From positions 1 through 64,000 of the forward strand of contig NZ_ANBM01000004.1 of the NCBI RefSeq assembly GCF_002100115.1: 64,000 bases of DNA, written 5' to 3'. A program made the position numbers and the translations under genes. Below, one piece after another: positions 8,534-17,288 of this stretch. Numbering within the stretch: position 1 is the stretch's first letter; each line of letters opens with the position of its first letter. The stretch comes from Anaerovibrio sp. JC8. GTDB taxonomy: Bacteria > Bacillota > Negativicutes > Selenomonadales > Selenomonadaceae. The notes below the pieces were generated by a model. The model had not been told where the DNA came from. It was given only the letters and a program-made list of their open reading frames with translations, and ran no database searches.

Positions 8534-11500
8534 CTATGCTTTTTTCGACAAGCCATCAGCCTCGGCCCGTGGTCCTCTTTCCTTGGCTACCGACAGCATC
8601 AGCTTGATGCGGTTCATCTGATTAACCTCACTGGCCCCGGCATCACAGTCAATGGCCAGAATATTGGCTCCCTTATAGTGACGGCGCAGCTCATGAATAA
8701 CCCCCTTGCCGGTAATATGGTTTGGCAGACAGCCAAATGGCTGCAGACATACCACGTTCGGCACGTTGTTCTTTATCAGCTTAACCATTTCACCGGTCAG
8801 GAACCATCCCTCGCCGGCCATATTGCCCAAGGACACGTGTTCCTTGGCCATCTGGGCAATTTCCTTAATTGTATGAGGCGGTGTAAACCGCTTGCTGTGC
8901 TTCATGGCCTTCCGCACCGGGCGACGATAAAACTCCATAAGCTGGATAAACATCTGGGATATCAGCTTGCTCTTCAGCTTACCATCCAGCAATTCCCGTT
9001 TCACAACCGCATCATAAGCGGAATACATAAAGAAGTCCACAAAGTCAGGCATAACCACCTCAGCCCCCTCCTCGTAAAGGAGACGTTCAATGTGGTTGTT
9101 GGCCACCGGATGGTACTTGGCCAGAATCTCACCTACAATGCCAACCTTTGGCTTCCACATATTTTCATCTATTGGAACAGCCTCAAAATCCTCCACAATA
9201 GCCTTGATGTTATTGGAGAACCGCTTGTAGCTGCCCTTCTTTTCGTTCAGGTCCGCCTTGCAGCGTTCCATCCACTGGGCATACAGCCTATCACTGTCAC
9301 CAATGTGCAGCTCATAAGGCTTGGTGCGGTTCTTCACATTCATGAGAACATCACCATATACCGCCGCTTTAATGGCGTCCGTCAGGCTATCCCTATCAAA
9401 ATGGAAGGCATCTGTTTCCAGGCCCCAGCAGGCAAATACAGGAACCTGAGGATAACCCGCATCCTTCAATGCCTGGCGCAACACATTGATATAATTGGTG
9501 GCCCGGCAGGCACCACAGGTCTGGAACAGCATAATGGATGTATTGTTCGGGTCACACTTGCCCTGCTGAATGGCATTTATCAGCTGGCCAATGACAACGA
9601 TGGCCGGATAGCACATATCGTTATGAACAAACTTCAGCCCAACATCCACCGCACTCCGTGGCATTTCAGGAATGATGACATTGTAGCCATGCTTGTTCAG
9701 CACCGACTCAAACAGCTCAAACTGAATTGGAGCCATCTGCGGTGCCAGAATGGTATGGGTACCCTTGCACTCCTCCGTAAACCGTGGACGCTCGGAAATT
9801 TCCAGCTGCTGATATTCCACCGGCTTGCGACGGGCCAAGGCCGCAATAAGGGAACGCAGGCGAATACGGGCTGCCCCCAAATTGCTTACATCATCCAGCT
9901 TAATCATGGTATAGATACGCTCATGGTCCTCCAGAATGGACTTCACCTGGCCGGTGGTCAGGGCATCCAGTCCACATCCAAAGGAGCTGAACTGAATAAG
10001 TGTTACGTTGTCATGCTCTGCCACATAGTGTGCCGCATGATAAAGCCGGGCATGATAGCTCCACTGGTTGACAATTTTCAGTGGCTCCGACTTAACCGGC
10101 ATATGATAAACTGCGTCCTCGGAAATAATCGGCAAATCATAGCTCTGAATCATCTCCGGAATGCCGTGATTTATCTCCGGATCCACATGATAAGGACGGC
10201 CCGCCAGCAAAATAACGTGCTGACCCTTGGCCTCTGCTTCCTTCAGAATTTCGGCACCCTTCTGGCGCACCTCCTCCCGATAGGAGTCCAGCTCTGCGTA
10301 AGCCATTTCTGCCGCCTTGGCAATGGCCGACTTCTTTAGGCCCTCACCATGCCCCAGCTCCTCATAAAGGCGCTTGACCATCTTTTTCTTGTCATTGATT
10401 GGCAGGAATGGTTCCAGAAATTCTACATTCTTTTCCTGTAAAATATCCATGTTGCCACGGATATTTTCCGCATAAGAGGCCACCACAGGGCAATTGAAAT
10501 GATTATCAGATGGATGCTGGTCATCGGTCATATTATATGGCAGGCATGGATAGAATATCTTATCAATTCCCCGCTCCACCAAATCCATTACGTGGCCGTG
10601 AACAAGCTTGGCAGGATAGCACAGGGAATCCGACGGTACTGTAGCCATACCGCTATAGTACAGCTGAGCCGAGGATTCACTGGACAATACCACCTCATAC
10701 CCCAATTCCGTAAAGAAGGTAAACCAGAACGGATAATCCTCGTACATGTTGAGAACCCGCGGAATACCAATTTTACCCCGTGGAGCTTCCTTTAGCGGCT
10801 TATAGTGATTAAACAGCCTGTCATATTTAAATTGATAAATATTGGCTGCCTTTCGTTCTTTTCGTTCCTTGCCAGCTCCCCGCTCACAGCGGTTTCCGGT
10901 GAAGTAACGTCCCCCATCCGGGAATATCTGCACTGTAACCTGGCAGGAGTTGCCACAGCCCTGACAGCGGAAGGAATTGCTCTTTACAGTAAAGCTCTCC
11001 AGCTCCTCCAGTGGCAAAATACTGGACTGCTGACTGCCGGATTCCAGAGACAAGATCGCTGCCCCATAGGCCCCCATAAGGCCCGCAATATCCGGTCTGA
11101 TAACATTACGCTCCAGCAGGAGCTCCATGGAACGCAGAACTGCATCATTGTAGAAGGTACCGCCCTGAACCACAATATGCTCCCCCAAGGAGCTGACATC
11201 CTTCAGCTGCATTACCTTAAACAATGCATTTTTTATGACTGACAAGGCAATGCCGGCGGAAATATCCCCTACTGCAGCCCCATCCTTCTGGGCCTGCTTT
11301 ACCTTGGAATTCATAAATACTGTACAACGGGTGCCCAAATCAACCGGAGCCTTGGACTCCAGTGCCTTGGCCGCGAATTCTCCCGCTGTCATATTAAGGC
11401 TCTGGGCAAAGTTTTCTATAAAGGAGCCGCAACCGGCAGAGCATGCCTCATTAAGGGTGATGCTGCCAATGTTGCCCTTATTGACATAGAAACACTTCAT

Positions 11501-12775
11501 ATCCTGACCACCGATGTCCAATACAAAGGACACTTCCGGACAAAATTCCTGGGCCGCCCGAAGGTGGGCAAAAGTCTCTACCTCGCCATTATCTGCATGC
11601 AGGGCCGCCTTGACAATAGCTTCACCATAGCCCGTAGTGGTAACAGAGGCGATATAGGAGTCCTGGTTCATGGCCCCATAAAGCTCTTTCATTTCCTGCA
11701 CCACTGTATTCAGCGGTGAACCGTGATTGCTGCCATAAGAGGTATACAGCAGCTCCTTATTTTGGCCAATAGCCGTCAGCTTGGTAGTAGTAGAGCCTGC
11801 ATCTATACCCACATATATAGGCCCCTTATAGCTGGCCATATCAGCCTTTGGTACCCTGTCCCTATCGTGACGGACCTTAAATTCCTCATAATCCGCATCA
11901 TTTTCAAAAAGGACAAAATCGGCCTGACGGCTTTCCGATGCCAAAACCTCCTCAGCCTTTTTAATACTATCCGTGAGCTCACTGAATTCTACCGGCCGAG
12001 CCTCCTCGCTCATGGCCGCACCCACAGCTACAAAGTAATTTCCCTCTACAACCTTCACCACATTTTCCTCGGCCAGCTTCAAGGTTTCAATAAACCGTTT
12101 CTTCAGCTCCGGCAAAAAATGCAGCGGACCACCCAAAAAGGCCACATTGCCATCAATAGGCCGTCCCTGGGCCAGATTGCTGATGGTCTGATTCACCACT
12201 GCCTGGAAAATGGACAGGGCAATATCGGCCTTGGAAGCGCCATCATTCATCAAAGCCTGAATATCTGTCTTGGCAAATACGCCACAGCGGGAGGCAATGG
12301 TATAAATCTGCTTGCCCTTTTCCGCTAAAGCATTAAGGCCCTGAGCATCCGTGGACAGCAGAGAAGCCATCTGGTCGATAAAGGAACCTGTACCACCGGC
12401 ACATACCCCATTCATACGCTGCTCCGGTGCCTCGCCAAAATAAGTAACCTTGGCATCCTCTCCCCCCAGCTCCACTACTGTATCAGTGCACGGAATCAGA
12501 GACTTTACAGCAGAAGCACAGGCAATAACCTCCTGAACAAAAGGCAGACCAATCCGCTCCGCTATACCCATACCGGCCGAACCAGTAAGGGCCAGTGAAA
12601 ACGTCTTGTCTTCGATGACCTTACTTAATGCATGAAGGTTTTCTTTTAAAACAGAATTGATTTCAGAAAAATGCCGGGCATATTTCTTGTAAATCAACTC
12701 CCGTTCCTTGTTGAGAACTACTACTTTAATCGTGGTTGAACCAACATCAATTCCAACCCGTAAAAGAGTATTCAT
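8534..12775 (-). CDS. 2-hydroxyacyl-CoA dehydratase activase-related protein (two BadF/BcrA ATPase domains plus DUF2229/HgdB-like region)
   Basis: This is a 1413-residue protein. Two ASKHA ATPase modules of the BadF/BadG/BcrA/HgdC family come first: GIDVGSTTIKV near residue 8 with CAGGTGSFIDQMA near 120, and GIDAGSTTTKL near 325 with CSAGCGSFIENFA near 455. The Cys in each such motif is a ligand of the inter-subunit [4Fe-4S] cluster in characterised activases. A small Cys cluster CQGCGNSCQ lies near 635, then a long region like DUF2229 and the dehydratase D component, with conserved Cys in YPCLPYNM and FQTCGACRATNY. Activases use ATP to donate an electron to 2-hydroxyacyl-CoA dehydratases; whether this fused form does that is unproven, and no dehydratase gene is adjacent. 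I chose ATG 12775, preceded by GGTGGTGAAAG; seven extra codons upstream are less likely. Confidence 0.9.
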   Translation of the reverse strand: MNTLLRVGIDVGSTTIKVVVLNKERELIYKKYARHFSEINSVLKENLHALSKVIEDKTFSLALTGSAGMGIAERIGLPFVQEVIACASAVKSLIPCTDTVVELGGEDAKVTYFGEAPEQRMNGVCAGGTGSFIDQMASLLSTDAQGLNALAEKGKQIYTIASRCGVFAKTDIQALMNDGASKADIALSIFQAVVNQTISNLAQGRPIDGNVAFLGGPLHFLPELKKRFIETLKLAEENVVKVVEGNYFVAVGAAMSEEARPVEFSELTDSIKKAEEVLASESRQADFVLFENDADYEEFKVRHDRDRVPKADMASYKGPIYVGIDAGSTTTKLTAIGQNKELLYTSYGSNHGSPLNTVVQEMKELYGAMNQDSYIASVTTTGYGEAIVKAALHADNGEVETFAHLRAAQEFCPEVSFVLDIGGQDMKCFYVNKGNIGSITLNEACSAGCGSFIENFAQSLNMTAGEFAAKALESKAPVDLGTRCTVFMNSKVKQAQKDGAAVGDISAGIALSVIKNALFKVMQLKDVSSLGEHIVVQGGTFYNDAVLRSMELLLERNVIRPDIAGLMGAYGAAILSLESGSQQSSILPLEELESFTVKSNSFRCQGCGNSCQVTVQIFPDGGRYFTGNRCERGAGKERKERKAANIYQFKYDRLFNHYKPLKEAPRGKIGIPRVLNMYEDYPFWFTFFTELGYEVVLSSESSAQLYYSGMATVPSDSLCYPAKLVHGHVMDLVERGIDKIFYPCLPYNMTDDQHPSDNHFNCPVVASYAENIRGNMDILQEKNVEFLEPFLPINDKKKMVKRLYEELGHGEGLKKSAIAKAAEMAYAELDSYREEVRQKGAEILKEAEAKGQHVILLAGRPYHVDPEINHGIPEMIQSYDLPIISEDAVYHMPVKSEPLKIVNQWSYHARLYHAAHYVAEHDNVTLIQFSSFGCGLDALTTGQVKSILEDHERIYTMIKLDDVSNLGAARIRLRSLIAALARRKPVEYQQLEISERPRFTEECKGTHTILAPQMAPIQFELFESVLNKHGYNVIIPEMPRSAVDVGLKFVHNDMCYPAIVVIGQLINAIQQGKCDPNNTSIMLFQTCGACRATNYINVLRQALKDAGYPQVPVFACWGLETDAFHFDRDSLTDAIKAAVYGDVLMNVKNRTKPYELHIGDSDRLYAQWMERCKADLNEKKGSYKRFSNNIKAIVEDFEAVPIDENMWKPKVGIVGEILAKYHPVANNHIERLLYEEGAEVVMPDFVDFFMYSAYDAVVKRELLDGKLKSKLISQMFIQLMEFYRRPVRKAMKHSKRFTPPHTIKEIAQMAKEHVSLGNMAGEGWFLTGEMVKLIKNNVPNVVCLQPFGCLPNHITGKGVIHELRRHYKGANILAIDCDAGASEVNQMNRIKLMLSVAKERGPRAEADGLSKKA

Positions 12776-12846
12776 TCTTTCACCACCTGAGAACACAAAA
12801 CTATCTAAAAGCCTGCCTAAAAACAGGCCTACTTACCCTAATGTAT

Positions 12847-12875
12847 ATTATAACTCAGTTGTTCTAATTTTTCCA
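12847..12875 (-). promoter_or_regulatory. promoter-like element upstream of the activase gene
   Basis: Minus-strand -10 TATAAT (12847-12852) lies 17 bp from TGGAAA (12870-12875), a 4/6 match to the -35 consensus. The -35 sits inside the palindrome TTTTTCC-N7-GGAAAAA (12868-12888), so a regulator binding there would block or assist RNA polymerase. It is about 70 bp before the activase start. Confidence 0.5.
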
Positions 12876-12890
12876 TTCTATGGAAAAATC
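12848..12890. repeat. 43-bp direct repeat, copy 1
   Basis: This 43-bp unit is repeated at 12937-12979 with a single mismatch (T12881 versus A12970). It contains a 7-bp inverted repeat, TTTTTCC/GGAAAAA, and on the minus strand a promoter-like -35/-10 pair. Nothing suggests a mobile element. Confidence 0.9.
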
Positions 12891-12936
12891 TACCTATTTA
12901 GAGTTTCAACAAGACCCACTTAAACATCATGTCTTG

Positions 12937-12979
12937 TTATAACTCAGTTGTTCTAATTTTTCCATTCTAAGGAAAAATC
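12937..12979. repeat. 43-bp direct repeat, copy 2
   Basis: It is 42/43 identical to 12848-12890, with the start points 89 bp apart. The same TTTTTCC/GGAAAAA palindrome and TGGAAA -35 are retained, but the -10 reads TATAAC. Between the copies an inverted repeat AACAAGAC (12907-12914)/GTCTTGTT (12931-12938) can form a hairpin. The rest of 12980-13129 is AT-rich with nothing I recognise. Confidence 0.9.
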
Positions 12980-13129
12980 CTTATATTTAATCATACTGTA
13001 TTTTATCAATTTTCTGTTTAAATAAAGTACTATATGACATCTGTTTTGTTATATTAGCTTTTTATGGTGTCAGCAAATTTTACTGCCACTATTTTCTTTT
13101 TAGAAAAAATCTTTTTCCACTTATGATAT

Positions 13130-13157
13130 TTGAATAATTTTTCGATTAGTATATAAT
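13130..13157 (+). promoter_or_regulatory. promoter of the 54-residue ORF
   Basis: TTGAAT (13130-13135) and a perfect TATAAT (13152-13157) are separated by 16 bp. Transcription would start about 27 bp before the ATG at 13192. Confidence 0.6.
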
Positions 13158-13191
13158 CAAACCTATAGAGGGATTGTTGGGGGAGGTAAAT

Positions 13192-13356
13192 ATGAACTTC
13201 GAAGATTACTATGCCTTAGGCGAACAGATTCATAGCTGTTTGCTTGATGTCCGGGGAATGAAGGATGAAATGAAGCAGGTTGACAAAATGCTGGACAGTA
13301 TTCAGGAAAAGCTGAATACATCCATTGATTCATTCCCGGGTGCTTGTCGATCGTAA
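13192..13356 (+). CDS. 54-residue hypothetical protein
   Basis: I do not recognise this small acidic/helical protein (starts MNFEDYYALGEQIHSC). The middle, about residues 17-45, reads as a heptad-like helix (RGMKDEMKQVDKMLDSIQEK), so it may be a short coiled coil or a protein-binding helix. It has no membrane segment and no signal peptide. The case for a real gene is good: a strong Shine-Dalgarno (GGGGGAGG) six bases before the ATG, a good promoter upstream and a strong intrinsic terminator just downstream, so it is a self-contained transcription unit. It lies alone on the plus strand between two minus-strand operons. Confidence 0.7.
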   Translation: MNFEDYYALGEQIHSCLLDVRGMKDEMKQVDKMLDSIQEKLNTSIDSFPGACRS

Positions 13357-13375
13357 TATGTAATAGGATATACAC

Positions 13376-13410
13376 AAAAAAGGACAGTCGTTTTGACTGT
13401 CCTTTTATTT
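13376..13410. terminator. terminator of the 54-residue ORF
   Basis: A perfect hairpin pairs AAAAGGACAGTC with GACTGTCCTTTT around GTTTT, followed by ATTTTTAT. It works for the plus-strand gene and, because of the A-run, may also stop transcription from truA. Confidence 0.9.
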
Positions 13411-13440
13411 TTATGGCTTATCCTTGCACGAAAGAGAAAT

Positions 13441-13470
13441 GGAGCCTCTGCATATAACACACAGAAGCTC
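13441..13470 (-). terminator. hairpin downstream of truA
   Basis: GGAGC-TCTG pairs with CAGA-GCTCC just after the truA stop on the minus strand. The following sequence ATTTCTCTTTC is only weakly T-rich, so the main stop is probably the stronger hairpin at 13376-13410. Confidence 0.4.
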
Positions 13471-13477
13471 CAAAAAA

Positions 13478-14260
13478 TTACTCATAAAAAACCTGCTCCA
13501 GATAAAGGCCCTGGGCCGGAGCGGTAGCTCCCGCCTGAGTTCTATCCAAGGAGGCCATTATCCTCTTAAAATCCTCCACGGATTTCCAGCCTAATCCCAC
13601 ATTACCCAGAGTACCTACAATATTTCTTACCATGTGGTAAAGAAAACCATTGGCATGGAAGGTCAGCTCCACTATGCGGCCTCCCTGCTGAACAGCCAGG
13701 GATGCTTCATAGATATTGCGGACAGGACTTACCGGTGGCCCGCCAGCCGCCCGAAATGCACTGAAGTCATGCTCACCCCTGATAAGCTCAAGACAGGCCT
13801 TCATGGACTCTATATCCAGTTCCTTGCGGATATTCCAGCTGTAATTACGCTCAAAGGGGTCGGGAATATCCCCCTGCAGAATACGATATTTATAAATCTT
13901 GCTGACAGCACTGTGGCGGGCACTGAATTCCCGGTCAGCCTCCGCCGCCTCCAGTACCACAATATCCGGTGGCAATATGCTGTTCACCGCCCGTGGTACC
14001 CTGTCCACAGGAATGGAACCATCGGTAAAGAAGTTCACCACCTGCCCCCGGGCATGAACCCCGGCATCAGTACGGCCGGATGCGGCCAGCTCCACTGTGT
14101 CCCCAAAGACCTTCTGAAGTCTGTCCTCCAAAATATTCTGCACCGCAATGGCAGGCGGATTTTGCCGCTGAAAGCCATTGTAATTAGTGCCGTCATAGGC
14201 CACCGTAAGCCTTATATTGCGCTTGCGCGCCTTCATTATATCCTTATGCTCCGGCTTCAT
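13478..14260 (-). CDS. truA: tRNA pseudouridine(38-40) synthase TruA
   Basis: TruA converts uridines 38-40 in the anticodon arm of many tRNAs to pseudouridine. The 260-residue protein has the usual length and order: RLTVAYDGTNYNGFQRQ near the N-terminus, the catalytic Asp in ASGRTDAGVHARGQV at about 65, and the C-terminal FLYHMVRNIVGTL motif. It ends the ecfA1-ecfA2-ecfT-truA gene set, 24 bp after ecfT, an arrangement common in Firmicutes. Usually rplM-rpsI follow; here they do not. The start at 14260 has GGATG upstream; a second in-frame ATG at 14236 preceded by AAGG is an alternative. Confidence 0.93.
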   Translation of the reverse strand: MKPEHKDIMKARKRNIRLTVAYDGTNYNGFQRQNPPAIAVQNILEDRLQKVFGDTVELAASGRTDAGVHARGQVVNFFTDGSIPVDRVPRAVNSILPPDIVVLEAAEADREFSARHSAVSKIYKYRILQGDIPDPFERNYSWNIRKELDIESMKACLELIRGEHDFSAFRAAGGPPVSPVRNIYEASLAVQQGGRIVELTFHANGFLYHMVRNIVGTLGNVGLGWKSVEDFKRIMASLDRTQAGATAPAQGLYLEQVFYE

Positions 14261-14284
14261 ATTTCATCCTTTATATTATTAGCA

Positions 14285-15085
14285 TCACAATATTATCTGT
14301 ACAGCAATCAAAGACACCAAAAACAGGGCAAAAATTCCCCCGGCCCAAAAATCTATATCATGAAGCCGCTGCTGCTTCATGCGGGTCCGGTCCACACCAC
14401 CCTGATAGCACCGTGCTTCCATGGCAATGGCCAACTCGTCGGCCCGCCTGAAGGCTGAAATAAACAATGGTACCAATATAGGTATCATCCCCTTGGCCCG
14501 CTGGAGAAAGTTTCCATCCCCAATATCCGAGCCCCGGGATTGCTGGGCCTTCATTATCTTGTCCGTTTCCTCCAACAGTGTTGGAATAAACCTCATGGCA
14601 ATGGTCATCATCATGGCCAGCTCATGGGCAGGAAAGCCGATTTTCTTTAATGGTGACATTAACGACTCCAAAGCATCTGTCAGCTTTAAGGGTGACGTGG
14701 TAAACATCAGCAGGGAGGAAACCATAATCATCAATACCAACCGTAGACTGATGATAAAGCCCTGTATTATGCCTTCCCTGGTCATGGCAAAATTCCACAC
14801 CTTGAAAATAGGTTCCCCCGGAGTACTGAAAAGATGAATGCCAAAGGAAAAGAGAATAATCCACCACAAGGGCTTGATGGATTTCAATACCATACCCACC
14901 GGCAGCCTGGACAGTATCACTGCCCCCAGGGCTCCTGCCGTCATAATGCCGTAATTGACATGATTATCAAAGAGAAAAATGGCTACTATGTAAATAAACA
15001 GCAGCACAATTTTCACCCGTGCATCCATGTTGTGAAGGGGCGAGGTTCCGGGGAAATATTGTCCCAGGGTAATATCTGTCAACAT
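14285..15085 (-). CDS. ecfT: energy-coupling factor transporter transmembrane protein EcfT
   Basis: EcfT is the membrane scaffold of group II ECF vitamin transporters, joining the two ATPases to exchangeable S components. The 266-residue protein has about five to six hydrophobic segments (around 27-60, 65-85, 105-130 and 245-265) and the two cytoplasmic coupling motifs near QQSRGSD (about 185) and MEARCYQGG (about 222), which correspond to the conserved Ala-Arg-Gly motifs. Its start overlaps the end of ecfA2 by seven bases. No S component gene is nearby, as expected for a shared energising module. Confidence 0.92.
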   Translation of the reverse strand: MLTDITLGQYFPGTSPLHNMDARVKIVLLFIYIVAIFLFDNHVNYGIMTAGALGAVILSRLPVGMVLKSIKPLWWIILFSFGIHLFSTPGEPIFKVWNFAMTREGIIQGFIISLRLVLMIMVSSLLMFTTSPLKLTDALESLMSPLKKIGFPAHELAMMMTIAMRFIPTLLEETDKIMKAQQSRGSDIGDGNFLQRAKGMIPILVPLFISAFRRADELAIAMEARCYQGGVDRTRMKQQRLHDIDFWAGGIFALFLVSLIAVQIIL

Positions 15086-15942
15086 TTTCCCGCCCTCCTT
15101 AATGCTTCCGTTATCTCCTGTACAGCCTTATCCATGGTAAAGGCATCATTCTCAATAGCCAGACCATTGGCCGCCAGTTCATTCATGATAGACTTGACCT
15201 CAGGCAGCTCAAGACCCGCCTGACGGATTACCTCCGTTTTTGAAAAGGCTTCCGCCGGAGGTGCTTCAAGGGTTACCTTCCCCCGATTAAGAATAATTAC
15301 ATTGTCAGCATAGCTGGCAATATTATCCATATTATGGGATATCAGCACGATAGTGGTTCCCTGCGCCTTGTGCAGCTTCCGAAACTTGTCCATCAAGGAC
15401 TCCCGCCCCTTAGGGTCCAGCCCCGCTGTAGGTTCATCCAATACCAGATACTTTGGTTTCAAGGCCAAAATACCCGCTATGGCGGCCCGACGCTTCTGAC
15501 CGCCACTCAGTTGAAATGGGGAGCGTTTACCGTACTTATCATAGTCCAAATCCACGAATTCCATGGCTTTTTTTACCCGTTCCAATGTCTCTTCCTCAGA
15601 ACAGCCCATGTTGGTTGGGCCAAAAGCAATATCCTTGGCCACGGTTTCCTCAAAAAGCTGATATTCCGGGTACTGAAACACAATACCCACCTTGCGGCGG
15701 GCTGTCTTTGCCTCATTGCTTTTCCTGCTGATATCCACCCCATCCACAAGGACACTGCCCGCGGCCGGCTTCAACAGGCCATTGAAGTGCTGAATGAGAG
15801 TGGACTTTCCGGAGCCAGTATGACCCGCAATGGCGGTTATTACCCCCTCCGGAATGGTCAGGGTTATATCGTCCAGAGCCAGCCGTTCAAAGGGAGTCTT
15901 GGGCATATATACATGGGATACATTCTTTAATTCTATTGACAT
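15079..15942 (-). CDS. ecfA2: energy-coupling factor ATPase EcfA2
   Basis: This 287-residue ABC ATPase powers vitamin uptake together with EcfA1. Visible motifs are Walker A GHTGSGKST (about 40-48), the Q-loop in FQYPEYQLFEETV, the signature LSGGQKRR, Walker B YLVLDEPTAGLDP and the switch His in ISHNM. The EYQLF stretch after the Q-loop is typical of EcfA2 (EcfA'). It overlaps both neighbours, so ecfA1, ecfA2 and ecfT are translationally coupled. Confidence 0.93.
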   Translation of the reverse strand: MSIELKNVSHVYMPKTPFERLALDDITLTIPEGVITAIAGHTGSGKSTLIQHFNGLLKPAAGSVLVDGVDISRKSNEAKTARRKVGIVFQYPEYQLFEETVAKDIAFGPTNMGCSEEETLERVKKAMEFVDLDYDKYGKRSPFQLSGGQKRRAAIAGILALKPKYLVLDEPTAGLDPKGRESLMDKFRKLHKAQGTTIVLISHNMDNIASYADNVIILNRGKVTLEAPPAEAFSKTEVIRQAGLELPEVKSIMNELAANGLAIENDAFTMDKAVQEITEALRRAGKC

Positions 15943-16763
15943 AATGCCTTCACCAAATCCTCTGTATTAATAATGGACTCCGTTATCTTAACGCCCTTTT
16001 GCTGCAGTCTGTAGGCCATCTCCGCGGCCATAGGCACAGCCAGCCCCCGTTTTTTCATACTGCCTATATCCTTGAATATCTCCCGTGGAGTACCATCTGC
16101 CACCAAGTGCTTCTGGTCCATGACAAATATCCGGTCTGCCAGGGCCGCTTCCTCCATAAAATGAGTAATATAAATGGTGGTGATACCCCGCTCCTTATTA
16201 AGGCGGGACACCGTATCCATAACCTCATGGCGTCCTCTGGGATCCAGCATGGCTGTAGGCTCATCCAGAACAAGGCATCTGGTATTCATGGCCAAAGCCC
16301 CCGCAATGGCCACCCGCTGCTTTTGGCCGCCGGAAAGATGATGTGGTGAAAAGCTGCGAAATTCCTCCATATCCACTGCCCTAAGGGCCGCCGTTACATT
16401 ACGGCGTATCTCATGGGGGTCAAGGCCGATGTTTTCCGGCCCAAAGCCAATATCATCCTCCACAATGGCGGCAATAATCTGGTTGTCCGGATTCTGAAAT
16501 ACCATGCCTATCTGCTTGCGTATATCGTAGGTATGGCTCTCATCCGTGGTATCCATACCATCCACTATACACTTGCCCGACGTGGGCAGAAGCAGGCCAT
16601 TAAAATGCTTGGCCAGAGTGGACTTGCCGGACCCGTTTGTGCCCAATATGGCCACAAACTCCCCTTCATTAATCTTTATATTAACATTCTCTACTGCCAA
16701 GTATTCATTTTCCATCCCGGCATTATATATATGGGTTAAATCAATGCATTCAATAAAGCTCAT
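15933..16763 (-). CDS. ecfA1: energy-coupling factor ATPase EcfA1
   Basis: The first ATPase of the ECF module, 276 residues from the chosen start. It has Walker A GTNGSGKST, the Q-loop in VFQNPDNQIIAAIVEDD (typical of EcfA1), signature LSGGQKQR, Walker B CLVLDEPTAMLDP and the switch His in ITHFMEE. I chose ATG 16763 (MSFIECID) because AGAGGTG lies six bases upstream; an ATG three codons earlier lacks that spacing. It overlaps ecfA2 by ten bases. It follows the ribosomal alpha operon but has its own promoter. Confidence 0.93.
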   Translation of the reverse strand: MSFIECIDLTHIYNAGMENEYLAVENVNIKINEGEFVAILGTNGSGKSTLAKHFNGLLLPTSGKCIVDGMDTTDESHTYDIRKQIGMVFQNPDNQIIAAIVEDDIGFGPENIGLDPHEIRRNVTAALRAVDMEEFRSFSPHHLSGGQKQRVAIAGALAMNTRCLVLDEPTAMLDPRGRHEVMDTVSRLNKERGITTIYITHFMEEAALADRIFVMDQKHLVADGTPREIFKDIGSMKKRGLAVPMAAEMAYRLQQKGVKITESIINTEDLVKALCQ

Positions 16764-16784
16764 GCAAAACACCTCTAGTTTTAT

Positions 16785-16813
16785 ATTATACGTTTTTTCA
16801 TTCGTTAACGCAA
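16785..16813 (-). promoter_or_regulatory. promoter of ecfA1-ecfA2-ecfT-truA
   Basis: Minus-strand TTGCGT (16808-16813) and perfect TATAAT (16785-16790) with 17 bp between. It lies between the rplQ terminator and ecfA1, giving the transporter operon its own start. Confidence 0.6.
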
Positions 16814-16855
16814 TTACTACCGGAGGTTGACATTAATATTGCCTTCCAAGGCAAC

Positions 16856-16888
16856 AAAAAAGAGACATTCCATAAGGAATGTCTCTTT
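16856..16888. terminator. terminator of the ribosomal alpha operon after rplQ
   Basis: AAAAAGAGACATTCC pairs with GGAATGTCTCTTT around ATAA, 19 bp after the rplQ stop. On the minus strand the hairpin is followed by a T-run. It separates rplQ from the ECF operon. Confidence 0.85.
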
Positions 16889-16907
16889 CATATGTCTTAG
16901 CTGTAAA

Positions 16908-17249
16908 TTACTTTACGAGCTCAAGGATAACCATTGGAGCTGCGTCACCACGACGTGGGCCCAGCTTCAGGATACGGGTATAACCGCCCTGACGATCCTT
17001 GCACTGCTCAGCGATTTCGCTGAACAGCTTTCTAACAACATCTTCATCAGCAAGCTGAGCAAGAGCCTGACGACGAGCAGCCAAATCACCGCGCTTAGCG
17101 AGAGTGATGAGCTGTTCTGCAAGGCCGCTGATCTCCTTGGCCTTAGCCTCGGTAGTCTCAATGCGCTCATGCTTGAAGAAGGAAGTCAGAATGCTCTTGA
17201 ACAGTGCCTTACGGGCACTGGAGTTACGACCTAATTTTCTGTAAGCCAT
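16908..17249 (-). CDS. rplQ: 50S ribosomal protein L17
   Basis: L17 is a large-subunit protein near the peptide exit tunnel. The 113-residue sequence has the family start [19 protein letters not shown] and the conserved [20 protein letters not shown] region. It is the last gene of the alpha operon, 39 bp after rpoA, and is followed by a strong terminator. Confidence 0.97.
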   Translation of the reverse strand: MAYRKLGRNSSARKALFKSILTSFFKHERIETTEAKAKEISGLAEQLITLAKRGDLAARRQALAQLADEDVVRKLFSEIAEQCKDRQGGYTRILKLGPRRGDAAPMVILELVK

Positions 17250-17288
17250 TTATTTCCCTCTTTCCTATATCTAATCTCGAAATGTCAA

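Noticed and set aside
8384-10339. Long open frame (about 650 codons) on the plus strand antisense to the activase gene
   Set aside because: It lies wholly opposite a well-conserved coding sequence, has no family motifs and its composition (many Leu, His, Asn, Gln) is that of a reverse-complement shadow.
12848-12979. CRISPR array
   Set aside because: Only two copies, with a single 46-bp spacer that itself contains an inverted repeat; no cas genes. Better explained as a duplicated regulatory unit.
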